From Gammaproteobacteria bacterium (lineage in GTDB: Bacteria > Pseudomonadota > Gammaproteobacteria > Pseudomonadales > Azotimanducaceae): a DNA stretch of 64,000 nucleotides. A program made the position numbers and the translations under genes. Below, in pieces: positions 42,717 to 51,840 of this stretch. Where the stretch lies: NCBI GenBank assembly GCA_021773565.1, contig JAJFJZ010000013.1, forward strand, positions 372,001 to 436,000, in the 5' to 3' direction. The notes below the pieces were generated by a model. It ran no database searches. It was not told the DNA's origin and worked only from the letters and a program-made list of their open reading frames with translations. Positions within the stretch are counted from its first letter, which is position 1. Each line of letters begins with the position of its first letter.

Positions 42717-44330
42717 ATGAGTACTTATGACTACGTCATAATTGGCGCAGGTAGTGCAGGTTGTGTGCTGGCCAACAGGCTATCGGAAGATCCGGAAAAT
42801 TCGGTCTTATTGCTGGAGGCAGGTGGAAAAGACAGCAGTATGCTCATACACATGCCTGCTGGGGTAGGTAAACTGATCAGCACCGATAAGGTCAATTGGT
42901 ACTACAACACTGAGCAACAAAAGGCGCTCGGCAATCGACCCCTGTTCTGGCCGAGAGGCAAGGTACTGGGCGGTTCCTCTTCAATTAATGGCATGATTTA
43001 CATTCGGGGCCATGCCAGCGATTATGATCTGTGGCGACAGATGGGTCTGAAGGGATGGGGCTTTGATGAGGTCTTACCCTACTTTAAAAGAGCTGAAGAC
43101 AATGAAGCTGGCGCGAATGAATTCCACGGCGCAGATGGACCGCTGGGTGTGTCTAATGCTAACAACAGCAACCCACTATTTGATGCCTTTGTGAGTGCCG
43201 GACTGGAAGCCGGTTTTCCGCATACCGATGATTTTAATGGTCCGCAACAGGAGGGCATGGGAACTTATCAAACCACAATAAGGAACAACAAACGCTGCAG
43301 CGCCGCAACCGCGTACCTGGTTCCCGCCCTGAATCGCAGCAACCTGACCGTTGAAGTTAAGGCCATGACCTCTCGCATTCTTTTTGCGGGGAACAAAGCC
43401 ATCGGTGTTGAATACATTCAAGGCAAAAAGACAAAAGTGGCAAGTGCAAAAAAAGAGGTGTTATTGTGCGGTGGCGCAATAAATAGTCCCCAGACACTGC
43501 TGTTATCCGGTATTGGTAGCCGTGAGGAACTGGCCAAATTTGATATCCCGCTTGTCGCCCACATACCTGGTGTAGGACAAAACCTGCAGGATCATCTCGA
43601 TTGTATAGTACAAACCAAATGTACCCAGCCCATTACCCTGGCAAGCCAGGCAAACCCCTTGCGTGCATTGTTAACCGGTATGCAGTATGTGTTTTTTAAG
43701 TCAGGTCCGGGCACAACACAGGGCCTGGAGTCTGGCGCTTTCCTGAAAACAAAAGCCGATCTTGATTCACCGGATATCCAGCTTCATTTTATTACTGCAA
43801 TTATGAAAGACCATGCACGCGAACAGGTAAAGGAGCATGGTTACACTGTGCACGTCTGCCAATTGAGACCGGAAAGTCGCGGTTATATCGGTCTAAAGTC
43901 AGCAGACCCTTTTGATCATGCCTTAATCCAGCCAAACTACCTTACTTCAGCAAAGGATCTGGAAGTACTACGCGATGGTGTGAAATTGACTCGCAACATT
44001 CTTGCTCAAAACGCTATGGCACCCTACCGCGGGGAAGAACTGGCACCTGGTAGTTCAGTTCAAAGTGATGAAGATATTGATGCCTGGATTCGCGCTTCTG
44101 CCGAAACTATTTATCATCCGGTAGGTACCGCAAAAATGGGTACAGATGATATGGCCGTCGTCGATGAGCGCTGCAAAGTGCATGGAATTGATGGACTGCG
44201 GGTGGTGGATGCCTCGGTAATGCCGACTCTTGTGGGAGGAAATACCAACGCCCCCACCATCATGATTGCTGAAAAAATATCTGACGACATTCTGGGCAAG
44301 CCAGCACTTGTACCCAACCAGGGGCTCTAG
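42717..44330 (+). CDS. GMC-family FAD-dependent alcohol/choline dehydrogenase
   Basis: A 537-residue flavoprotein oxidising alcohols. The FAD motif YVIIGAGSAGCVLANRLSE is at residues 6-24, then WPRGKVLGGSSSINGMIYIRG (GMC signature 1), CGGAINSPQTLLLSGIG (signature 2) and YHPVGTAKMG with the catalytic His. GGNTNAPTIMIAEK carries the Asn partner. Related enzymes oxidise choline, long-chain alcohols or polyethylene glycol. The gene is 3 bases behind the DUF3089 lipase, so the two are one operon. An alcohol-acceptor role through the respiratory chain is typical. Confidence 0.95.
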   Translation: MSTYDYVIIGAGSAGCVLANRLSEDPENSVLLLEAGGKDSSMLIHMPAGVGKLISTDKVNWYYNTEQQKALGNRPLFWPRGKVLGGSSSINGMIYIRGHASDYDLWRQMGLKGWGFDEVLPYFKRAEDNEAGANEFHGADGPLGVSNANNSNPLFDAFVSAGLEAGFPHTDDFNGPQQEGMGTYQTTIRNNKRCSAATAYLVPALNRSNLTVEVKAMTSRILFAGNKAIGVEYIQGKKTKVASAKKEVLLCGGAINSPQTLLLSGIGSREELAKFDIPLVAHIPGVGQNLQDHLDCIVQTKCTQPITLASQANPLRALLTGMQYVFFKSGPGTTQGLESGAFLKTKADLDSPDIQLHFITAIMKDHAREQVKEHGYTVHVCQLRPESRGYIGLKSADPFDHALIQPNYLTSAKDLEVLRDGVKLTRNILAQNAMAPYRGEELAPGSSVQSDEDIDAWIRASAETIYHPVGTAKMGTDDMAVVDERCKVHGIDGLRVVDASVMPTLVGGNTNAPTIMIAEKISDDILGKPALVPNQGL

Positions 44331-44343
44331 CATTCTTAAGAGA

Positions 44344-46059
44344 CTAGGCCATCGCTATCCTGGGATCGTGTTGTTTTCCTCTCACGAGTTTGCCGGGAAG
44401 CGCACCGGTCGGCTTACCATCCTCGAAAATCACCTGGCCGGATACGACAGTCGCTCTCAGGCCGTTAGCATTCTGCAGTAATCGTTTGCCTCCAGCAGGA
44501 AGATCGTAAACGATGTGGGGGGTATGTAATGCCAGGGAATCGAAATCAATAATATTGATGTCTGCCTTCATGCCCTGGGCGAGCAAACCCCGATCCAGAA
44601 GTGAGAAAAACTCTGCCGGTTGTCGTGTAAGTAAGTGAATACCCTGCTCAAGGCTTAACAGCCCTCGTTCTTTAATCCATTTGGTCAGCACATAAAGATT
44701 GGCACTGGCATCACAGATTGAGCCAACATGTGCACCTCCATCCCCAAGGGCAACTATGGTATGGGGATGCTGCAAAAGTTCAGGTATGTGTTCGGAAAAA
44801 TTGGCCGCAGGTATATAGATCAGGCTATTACCATTATTAGTCAGCAGATAATCATAGAGCCATTCCTCAGCTTCTCTTCCTTGTGCTTTAGCAATATTAA
44901 CAACAGAACGGTCAGGCCCCGGCAGGTAATCTATCGGTTCATCCATTACATACATATTGTCATATCTGCTCATCACGATTTTGACAAAAATATGCGGCCG
45001 CTCATTTGCCTCAGCCAGGATTTTTGCCTTGATTTCCGGTCTGGCCAGTTCGCCGATTTTCGTCTCCCACGGAAGCCCGGCTAAGGCTTTGAAAGTTGGG
45101 CGATCATAGAAAGGGCTCATGGAAGCGGTATGTCCCATTAGTATGCCGACCGGACGGGAAATCACCTGCCCGCGAATATCCAGGCCTTCGAGCTGGGCAG
45201 CTTCTATACGGTCCAGGTGTTCACGCCACAACCCGGGTGTGGCATCAAGGTCCAACAGGGTAAATGTGCCCTTTGCACCGGTCTTGCGGGAGGTTTCGTG
45301 CAAAATTCCAAATTCGTCCTCCGGGTCCTGCCAGTCAGCGATGAATTGAAAAACGTGACCCGCATCGCCGGATAGTGTTTCGCCTAATTGTTTTAGCTCG
45401 CTGCTCGCTGCCTGATAGGTAGGCACAAAATCTCCGTTTGCACTGCGATGCACCAGTGTACGAGAAGTGGAAAACCCAACACCGCCCGCTCGCAAGGATT
45501 CTTCCAACAACTCTTTCATGTTTTCTATATCAGCAGCGGTCGCCGTTTCACGATTAACTCCCCGCTCACCCATAACGTACACGCGCAACGGACCGTGCGG
45601 AACAAGTGCCGCAAAATCTATATCGTGCGGTTTACCTTCCACACAATCCAGGTACTCCGCAAAACTTTCCCAGGTCCAGGGTAATCCTTCATTCATAGCA
45701 GTTTCAGGAATTTCTTCTACACCTTCCATGAGCTTAATCAGCACATCGCGGTCTTCTACTTTACAGGGTGCAAAACCAACTCCGCAGTTCCCCATGACCA
45801 CCGTTGTTGTGCCCAGGCTTGAGGAAGGGTTCAGGTGGGTATCCCAGGTAGCCTGACCATCATAATGCGTGTGTACATCAACAAATCCTGGCGTCACCAA
45901 CATACCTGTAGCGTCAATTACTCTATCTGCAGTTGCATTAATGTTTTTTCCAATGCTCGCTATTACGCCGTTGGACACCGCAACATCGCGGATTTGGCCG
46001 GTGCTGCCGCTGCCATCAATTACCTGCCCGTTGCGAATAATGAGATCGTAGTGGCTCAT
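44344..46059 (-). CDS. N-acyl-D-amino-acid deacylase-like amidohydrolase
   Basis: A 571-residue amidohydrolase of the D-aminoacylase/dihydroorotase type. The N-terminus has DLIIRNGQVIDGSG, GMLVTPGFVDVHTHYDGQATWD (metal His pair) and GTTTVVMGNCGVGFAP with the Cys typical of D-aminoacylases. Late motifs are ALGDGGAHVGSICDAS (metal Asp region) and LLTRQPAEFFSLLDRGLL. No signal peptide. It hydrolyses N-acyl amide bonds in known relatives; its exact substrate is unknown. It begins 2 bases after the enoyl-CoA hydratase stop, and its GAGGG ribosome site lies in the end of that gene, so they are co-translated. Confidence 0.92.
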   Translation of the reverse strand: MSHYDLIIRNGQVIDGSGSTGQIRDVAVSNGVIASIGKNINATADRVIDATGMLVTPGFVDVHTHYDGQATWDTHLNPSSSLGTTTVVMGNCGVGFAPCKVEDRDVLIKLMEGVEEIPETAMNEGLPWTWESFAEYLDCVEGKPHDIDFAALVPHGPLRVYVMGERGVNRETATAADIENMKELLEESLRAGGVGFSTSRTLVHRSANGDFVPTYQAASSELKQLGETLSGDAGHVFQFIADWQDPEDEFGILHETSRKTGAKGTFTLLDLDATPGLWREHLDRIEAAQLEGLDIRGQVISRPVGILMGHTASMSPFYDRPTFKALAGLPWETKIGELARPEIKAKILAEANERPHIFVKIVMSRYDNMYVMDEPIDYLPGPDRSVVNIAKAQGREAEEWLYDYLLTNNGNSLIYIPAANFSEHIPELLQHPHTIVALGDGGAHVGSICDASANLYVLTKWIKERGLLSLEQGIHLLTRQPAEFFSLLDRGLLAQGMKADINIIDFDSLALHTPHIVYDLPAGGKRLLQNANGLRATVVSGQVIFEDGKPTGALPGKLVRGKQHDPRIAMA

Positions 46060-46061
46060 CT

Positions 46062-46919
46062 TTAACCCTCTTTCATGTTGATGGTAGCTATCCCAACTTC
46101 TTCACACAGATCAGCGATTCTCATTTCACCTTCCCTGGTTTGTGCGCCCAACTCCATCGCCAGTTTCATATTTCGTTGTGCTTCCGGATACCTTAGTGTT
46201 TTTTGAAAGAGATAAGCTTCTTCCTTCAGACCATCTTCAATTGGAATTTCCGCATTTAGTATGGACTGTTTAGCCAGGGCAAGGGCATCCTTCGGCCACA
46301 GAGCCATCCTGTGTGCCAGGCGATTCACGTATTCATCCAGCGCCTGCTGGCTTGTAAATGCCCGATTCAGATATCCCCATCGTTCTGCAGTTTCAGCATC
46401 AAGATCGATCGCCCCGAGTATAGTTTCCATCGCACGTCCCCGGCCCATAAGTCGGGGAAGATGTTGTGTACCGCTTCCACCGGGTAATATACCGAGTGGA
46501 ACTTCCATCTGATTAACAATCGTTTTTCCAACGACGCCAAATCGCATATCACAAGCCGCACTAAACTCACTGCCTCCGCCACCAACGCGACCACCAATTT
46601 TCGCGATTGTCGGCTTGGGCATGGTTCTTACCCTTTCGCACATTAAGTGAAAGTCAGACAATTTTTCGGACCGTTGGGCAGGCTCATCAACCGGAAAGCG
46701 CAGGATCAGCTCTACGTCAAAATGCGCAATAAAAAAATCCGGGTTTGCGCTTTCAAACACCAGCACGCGCACCGCATCGTCCTGCTCTACCTCAATAGTA
46801 AAAGCCACCAGTTCTGAATATAGTTGGCCCGTCATGATGTTAACAGGCGGGTTACTCAGCGTAGCTGTCAGTACACCTGCGTCCATTTTAGTTGAGATTA
46901 GTTGATATACATAGGACAT
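46062..46919 (-). CDS. Enoyl-CoA hydratase/isomerase family protein
   Basis: A 285-residue crotonase-fold protein. The oxyanion-hole regions are visible as DFFIAHFDVELIL and GGRVGGGGSEFSAACDMRFG, with VPLGILPGGSGTQHLPRLMG and ETAERWGYLNRAF following. A catalytic Glu is kept in QMEVPLG; the second usual Glu is not certain. Related proteins hydrate, isomerise or deacylate CoA esters. Unlike many ECH proteins it starts with a variable strand YQLISTKMDAGVLTATLSNP. Coupled to the D-aminoacylase-like gene; together they may process an acyl-amide compound. Confidence 0.9.
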   Translation of the reverse strand: MSYVYQLISTKMDAGVLTATLSNPPVNIMTGQLYSELVAFTIEVEQDDAVRVLVFESANPDFFIAHFDVELILRFPVDEPAQRSEKLSDFHLMCERVRTMPKPTIAKIGGRVGGGGSEFSAACDMRFGVVGKTIVNQMEVPLGILPGGSGTQHLPRLMGRGRAMETILGAIDLDAETAERWGYLNRAFTSQQALDEYVNRLAHRMALWPKDALALAKQSILNAEIPIEDGLKEEAYLFQKTLRYPEAQRNMKLAMELGAQTREGEMRIADLCEEVGIATINMKEG

Positions 46920-47071
46920 ATAGTCTTTCTCAGATGTTAATTTCAGTCGAGTGTTTCTACAGGACTCCCGGCCATAAAACAGTCTATCCCGGGCTGGTAG
47001 TTTTGCCTAACCGCATTTAAAGCTATAGTGCCAGGCAGTCAATCTACTTCAATCCTCAAGAGATACCAACC

Positions 47072-47851
47072 ATGAGCGAATACCCAATTCCCAATTTCTC
47101 CTTAGACTTAAGTGACCAGGTCGCGCTGGTTACGGGTTCCACTTCCGGGCTGGGACGCCGATTTGCCAGAACGCTGGCAGCCTGCGGTGCCCGGGTAGTA
47201 GTAAGCGGTCGCAGAGTGGATAAATTAACCGAGGTCGCTGGAGAAATTCGAGCGGCCGGCGGGATTTGTGAAGCTGTTCAATTAGACATGACAAGCAGGG
47301 AAAGTATTCGAGCAATGCTTGCGGTATCAGAGGAAAAGCTGGGTACAATTACCATTCTGGTAAACAACGCCGGGATACCGGATGCCCAGCGTGCCACTAA
47401 AATGCCGGACAAACTCATCGATGATGTATTCAGTACCAACCTTATCGGACCCTACATATTATCGTGCGAGGTTGCCCGTCGACTGATCGAAAAAAAATAC
47501 CCGGGCCGGATGGTAAATATTTCATCGGTTGCAGCTTTTGATACACGTCCCGGATCAGCAGCTGCCCTCTACTCCATAACCAAAGCAGGCATAGTCAGAA
47601 TGACGGAAGCGCTAGCGGTGGAATGGGCAGCATTTAATATCAATGTAAACTGTATTGCGCCAGGCGCATTTTCTTCAGAAATGATGGATGGCATGCTCGA
47701 GCGCATGGGCGATATTACCAAGGGCTTTCCCCGCCAGAGATTAGGACAGCCCGCGCAAATGGACAGCACTCTGTTGTACCTTGTGTCACCGTCATCTGAA
47801 TGCGTTACAGGCACTGTTATAAAGATTGATGACGGTCAGGGAGCACGCTAG
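47072..47851 (+). CDS. Short-chain dehydrogenase/reductase
   Basis: A 259-residue classical SDR with TGSTSGLGRRFA as nucleotide motif, VVVSGRR after strand 2 (basic residue, suggesting NADP(H)), NNAGIPD, ISSVAAF and YSITKAG as catalytic YxxxK, then NCIAPGAF. A sequence of this type is usual for 3-oxoacyl-ACP reductase-like or 3-hydroxyacyl-CoA dehydrogenase-like enzymes. It is alone on the plus strand between the divergent enoyl-CoA hydratase and a convergent SDR. Substrate cannot be assigned. Confidence 0.9.
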   Translation: MSEYPIPNFSLDLSDQVALVTGSTSGLGRRFARTLAACGARVVVSGRRVDKLTEVAGEIRAAGGICEAVQLDMTSRESIRAMLAVSEEKLGTITILVNNAGIPDAQRATKMPDKLIDDVFSTNLIGPYILSCEVARRLIEKKYPGRMVNISSVAAFDTRPGSAAALYSITKAGIVRMTEALAVEWAAFNINVNCIAPGAFSSEMMDGMLERMGDITKGFPRQRLGQPAQMDSTLLYLVSPSSECVTGTVIKIDDGQGAR

Positions 47852-47867
47852 TAATTACAGTTTTTTA

Positions 47868-48632
47868 CTAGGCAGTAGTTCCGCCATCAGCCATATAGAC
47901 ACCGCCGGTGAGAAAAGCGCTTTCATCGGATGCAAGAAATAACATTAGGTTAGCGATGTCTTTCGGTTCTCCATAGCGTTGTAGCGGAATACTGGCGGCA
48001 ATACGATCATGGGTACCCTGAGTATCCTCAGCGTTAATAGATGCCTCCAGGCTTCTCATCATTCTGGTTTCTGTTGGGCTTGGATTAACCGTATTTACCC
48101 TGATTTGGTGGCTGGCACCATCCAGGGCAGTAGAGCGCATTAACCCGATAACTGCATGTTTACTGGCATTGTATGCAGATAAACCTGGAGCGCCTTTAAT
48201 ACCCATGGTGGAAGAAGTGATAATGATGCTGCCACCGCCCTGTGTTTGCATTGCGGGAAACAGATATTTGATACCTAACCAGACACCTTTCACATTCACC
48301 GCTATCACCTTGTCGAAGGTATCCTCATCGTAATCAATAATCGATGCTACCTGCCCTTCTACCCCGGCATTGGCCAAATAAATATCTACCCGTCCGAATT
48401 TTTCCAGAGTTGCATCAACGTATTTTTTTGTGTCGCTGGCCTGGCTTACGTCGGCAACGCAATAACAGGCAACATTGCTACCCAGCTGGTCCACGATTTG
48501 CCGTAAGGCAGATTCATCCACGTCGACCAGCATGACTTTCGCGCCTTCTGCGACAAACCTTTGTGCGGCAGCGGCACCAATACCACCCGCACCTCCGGTG
48601 ATAATTGCTATCTTTTCACTTAATCTGAGCAT
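47868..48632 (-). CDS. Short-chain dehydrogenase/reductase
   Basis: A 254-residue classical SDR: TGGAGGIGAAAAQRF, then MLVDVDE (Asp, NAD(H) preference), NAGVEG, ITSSTMGI and YNASKHA with catalytic Tyr and Lys. It ends TGGVYMADGGTTA, a normal family C-terminus. It follows a second SDR gene on the same strand after about 40 bases and converges with a third. Confidence 0.91.
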   Translation of the reverse strand: MLRLSEKIAIITGGAGGIGAAAAQRFVAEGAKVMLVDVDESALRQIVDQLGSNVACYCVADVSQASDTKKYVDATLEKFGRVDIYLANAGVEGQVASIIDYDEDTFDKVIAVNVKGVWLGIKYLFPAMQTQGGGSIIITSSTMGIKGAPGLSAYNASKHAVIGLMRSTALDGASHQIRVNTVNPSPTETRMMRSLEASINAEDTQGTHDRIAASIPLQRYGEPKDIANLMLFLASDESAFLTGGVYMADGGTTA

Positions 48633-48672
48633 CTATAGAACCAACACGTTTTAGTCAAACCCCTAATCGAAA

Positions 48673-49419
48673 TTACCATTTTTCCACCCAGGGTCGCAGT
48701 ACTACCTCGTAAGCCCAGGTGGATTTGTGCTGACGATGTAGATGAAGATAGGTTTTAGCTATATGCGCTGGATCGGACATATTATCATCTGTGGTCGCCC
48801 CCGCCAGCCTATGTGCACGGCTTCCGTCTTTCTGAGTCCAGCCAATTGCCGCATCGATGGGCACGTGACACACATGTATACCCTGAGGCATCAATTCCCT
48901 GGCCATGCTTTGCGCGAGGCCGGACTTACCATGTGACGCAGCAGCGAACGCACCACTGTTGGCATAACCCTTGAGTGCTGCACTGGCATTCGTGAAAATA
49001 ATAGTTCCTCGATGACCATCGTCCCTGGTTTTGTTTGCGAGCATGTATTTCGCGGCCTGCTGACCAACCAGAAAAGCACTAAAAGTAGAATTTTTGAGTA
49101 CACTCAATACCAGTTCCGGGTCTGCATCGGTTATTGTTTTTCGAAAAATGTCCTGGCTTCGACCATCAATATTATGAACAACAAGACCTGGGGGCCCCAA
49201 TTTCTGAAACACGGCTTGAAAAAGCGAGGCTACAGAATCGGGATCAGTCGCATCACATGGGTACAGCGAGACACCGTGTTCCTCTTGTAATGCAACAAGC
49301 ACAGATTTATCAGGGTTACGAGCAGCAACTGCCACCTGGATACCATGCTCGGAGAACAAACGGGCACAACTGGCACTAATATCTGGCCCTCCACCCACAA
49401 TCAATGCGGTCTCAGTCAT
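48673..49419 (-). CDS. Atypical SDR lacking the YxxxK catalytic motif
   Basis: A 248-residue Rossmann protein. The nucleotide motif is GGGPDISAS instead of TGxxxGIG, and the fold goes on with VAVAARNPDK and LVVHNIDGRSQ. Where classical SDRs have YxxxK, this one reads GAFAAASHGKSGL, so the Tyr is absent and the reaction, if any, must differ. LAQSMARELMPQGIHVCHVPI matches a known subgroup of such atypical SDRs. ATG 49419 is chosen; GGAGG is 9 bases upstream. It is 40 bases upstream of the next SDR and probably in one operon with it. Confidence 0.82.
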   Translation of the reverse strand: MTETALIVGGGPDISASCARLFSEHGIQVAVAARNPDKSVLVALQEEHGVSLYPCDATDPDSVASLFQAVFQKLGPPGLVVHNIDGRSQDIFRKTITDADPELVLSVLKNSTFSAFLVGQQAAKYMLANKTRDDGHRGTIIFTNASAALKGYANSGAFAAASHGKSGLAQSMARELMPQGIHVCHVPIDAAIGWTQKDGSRAHRLAGATTDDNMSDPAHIAKTYLHLHRQHKSTWAYEVVLRPWVEKW

Positions 49420-49504
49420 CAAAGTTTTCCTCCACTTCCAGCGAGTACGGGTTCACAACATCCCCAGGCATGTGTCATTGTTACAGTACGATGTAACACA
49501 CGCC

Positions 49505-50605
49505 ATGGTAAATAAAATGAATGCACCAATCTACGCATTGCTCCAGTACATAGTTGTATTGCTGCTAAGCTCTTTAATGCCTGTAACTGCCAATGCAGAC
49601 GAGAATTGCCAGGCATTTGGCGCTTATCAATATATCTGCGGGCCTCAAAGTGCTGAAGACCTTGTGTTGGTTCCCTCCACACAGCTTATTATTGCCAGCG
49701 GATATGGAAGCGATGCCCCGTTTTACCTGATAAACCCACGGGAGAAGTCCTGGACGGCACTGACGCCCACGGATATGTCGAAATCCAGGCTCAACCAGGA
49801 GTCTTTCGGCGCCTGCCCCGGTGCACCGGATAGCAAAAACATGGTTACACATGGTTTGCATATCCGCGCTGGAGAGAACGGGCATTCAACCCTGTACGTG
49901 GTCAGTCATGGCGGGCGGGAAGCCATTGAAGTATTTGATGTAAACGCTAATGATGCCATTCCAACTTTAACCTGGATCGGCTGTGTAATGACTCCCGAGG
50001 CGATGGAAGCCAACAGTGTAACGTCCCTTGGGGATGGCTCCCTGCTTATTACCATTCCGCTTAAACACGGCAAAAGTCTGGGTGATGCGATGGCCCACAT
50101 ACTTACCGGCTCGGTCTATTCCTGGTCACCAGGGGATAAGGACATGAAAATAATCCAGGGTACTGAACTACCCTATGGCAATGGTATTGAAGTGTCTGCC
50201 GATGAGAAGGAGTTTTATGTAGCATCAACCGGCCTGTTCAATGTTATCGCGTTTTCCAATACCAACCCGGCGAAAGTTTTACGAACGACGGAAACCATGG
50301 CTTTCATTCCCGACAACCTTCATATGGGGAATGATGGAAAACTGATAACTGCTGGTCTGGTTGCGGACTACCCCGCCTGCGGTACAATTAGTGGTTCAGA
50401 GGAATTTGAGCTCGAAAAGTTTGCCGCCTGTCCCCGCCCGTTCATTGTGAAAGCCATAGATCCACAGACAATGAAAACAGAAAATCTCGCAAAAAGTCCT
50501 GCCCATGAAAAGTTCAGCAATATTACCATGGGACTACAGGTTGGAAGCGAACTTTGGATAGGTACGTTTTCCGGAGATCGAATAGCTTATCGTTCTCTGG
50601 AATAG
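49505..50605 (+). CDS. Exported beta-propeller protein (SMP-30/paraoxonase-like)
   Basis: A protein of about 366 residues with a Sec leader (IYALLQYIVVLLLSSL, cleavage near NADENC). The mature region has repeated short strands (VPSTQLIIASGYGSDAPFYL, HIRAGENGHSTLYVVSHGG, NGIEVSADEKEFYVAST) of the six-bladed propeller kind seen in gluconolactonase and arylesterase/paraoxonase proteins. The Asn/Asp calcium residues cannot be placed firmly. Cysteines are spaced as for disulfides. Start uncertain: ATG 49505 or 49517, neither with a strong ribosome site. It is divergent from the atypical SDR. Probably a periplasmic lactonase- or esterase-like protein. Confidence 0.78.
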   Translation: MVNKMNAPIYALLQYIVVLLLSSLMPVTANADENCQAFGAYQYICGPQSAEDLVLVPSTQLIIASGYGSDAPFYLINPREKSWTALTPTDMSKSRLNQESFGACPGAPDSKNMVTHGLHIRAGENGHSTLYVVSHGGREAIEVFDVNANDAIPTLTWIGCVMTPEAMEANSVTSLGDGSLLITIPLKHGKSLGDAMAHILTGSVYSWSPGDKDMKIIQGTELPYGNGIEVSADEKEFYVASTGLFNVIAFSNTNPAKVLRTTETMAFIPDNLHMGNDGKLITAGLVADYPACGTISGSEEFELEKFAACPRPFIVKAIDPQTMKTENLAKSPAHEKFSNITMGLQVGSELWIGTFSGDRIAYRSLE

Positions 50606-50647
50606 AGATCTTGGTGTTGGGCCCACAGTAGAACATTGATACGAGGC

Positions 50648-51676
50648 TTAGGCCTCAAAAGACCTTTCCAATGCAACGTGCGAAATTCGGCTGCGTGTAA
50701 CGTAGCTATCCCCTTCGCCGCAGAAAAACGTAAACTCGCCCCCGTTTTTAATAACGGCCATCAGATACAGGACATTTTGGCATCGCCCCCGTGCACCGAG
50801 CGCGTTAAAGAGAGGCCTATTAGTTATACGCTCGGGTAAAAACGTGGTGCGATTTAGTAAAACACCCCAGTGATGGTATCGTCGATTACGAAGCTTACGC
50901 TCAATCTGGTGCACAACAAGCAAATAGTAATTATCGTCGTAAACAACAGGATTAACACTTAGAGAAATACGCGAATCAAAAGCTCCGGGGTTGGTAAACT
51001 GCGAAGACAGTTTAAGATCAATAAATGAGGCGAAAGAAAGTAACTCTTTGTCAACAAGCTGTAGAACCCTGAAAGGATTGAAACTGTAAAAAAGCAGAAG
51101 TCGGTTGTTCGATTCCAGATAAACCCAGTTTTTTTCCTCTTCAGTCGTTTCAATATCGAGTTGGGAAAAGCCAAGGAAATGTAATTCACCAGCGCTCTCA
51201 CAAAGTCGGGAAAGTGCTGGTCGTGCGATATTTTCATTCTGAACACTTCGGATCATACTATGGTTAACGAGAATCTCGTCTCCATACCTGAATACTCGAA
51301 AATCTTCTGGCTTGTAAAGATCGTCCGGGAAATTTTTCAGTGCAAGCACTTTAGTGGCAAAAGGTTTTTTCGATATGGGGGTCTGGAATTTCAACATTAC
51401 TGGTGCACCAGCCATCAATTGTTCCGGATGATACTTCAGGGCGTCAAGCCAGTGCATGTCCTGCCCCTTGGCAACCAACAGCGTGGACCCATCTTGCAAC
51501 ACAATGGCACCGGGGTTGAAAACACCGCCGATATAACCTGCAAACCCTGGTCGGGCCAACACATTAAAACGCCAACGATGAACAATGTGTGCCAGCGGAT
51601 AACGAACAATATGCACAAGCCTGCGAAGAAAAATATTCAGGCGCCGCCGAAGTACATTGTTGGACTTATTCTGCAT
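50648..51676 (-). CDS. GH130-like five-bladed beta-propeller protein
   Basis: A 342-residue protein whose fold resembles mannoside phosphorylases and glycosidases of the GH130 type: GYIGGVFNPGAIVLQDGSTL, then EEKNWVYLESNNRLLLFYSF with NPFRVLQLV, and FDSRISLSVNPVVYDDNYYLL. The catalytic Asp of GH130 phosphorylases cannot be confirmed. The N-terminus is strongly basic (residues 5-35), with LRRRLNIFLRRLVHIVRYPLA, perhaps an amphipathic membrane-binding helix. It is divergent from the glycosyltransferase-like protein at 51841. ATG 51676 chosen over 51712. Likely acts on a mannose-type glycan or sugar phosphate, an inference from fold only. Confidence 0.62.
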   Translation of the reverse strand: MQNKSNNVLRRRLNIFLRRLVHIVRYPLAHIVHRWRFNVLARPGFAGYIGGVFNPGAIVLQDGSTLLVAKGQDMHWLDALKYHPEQLMAGAPVMLKFQTPISKKPFATKVLALKNFPDDLYKPEDFRVFRYGDEILVNHSMIRSVQNENIARPALSRLCESAGELHFLGFSQLDIETTEEEKNWVYLESNNRLLLFYSFNPFRVLQLVDKELLSFASFIDLKLSSQFTNPGAFDSRISLSVNPVVYDDNYYLLVVHQIERKLRNRRYHHWGVLLNRTTFLPERITNRPLFNALGARGRCQNVLYLMAVIKNGGEFTFFCGEGDSYVTRSRISHVALERSFEA

Positions 51677-51840
51677 AGTTCTTAGCTTACTGGCGGAGCA
51701 GGGCTTATACAAATTTTAGCGCTTATGTATAAGGTCAACGGGGTAGATGCGGCTTACATCACCTTTACACCACGAGTTGCCTGATAGGCTACAATTATAG
51801 CGTTTCACAAATAGGCCATTTACAGGAATAATCCAAAATT

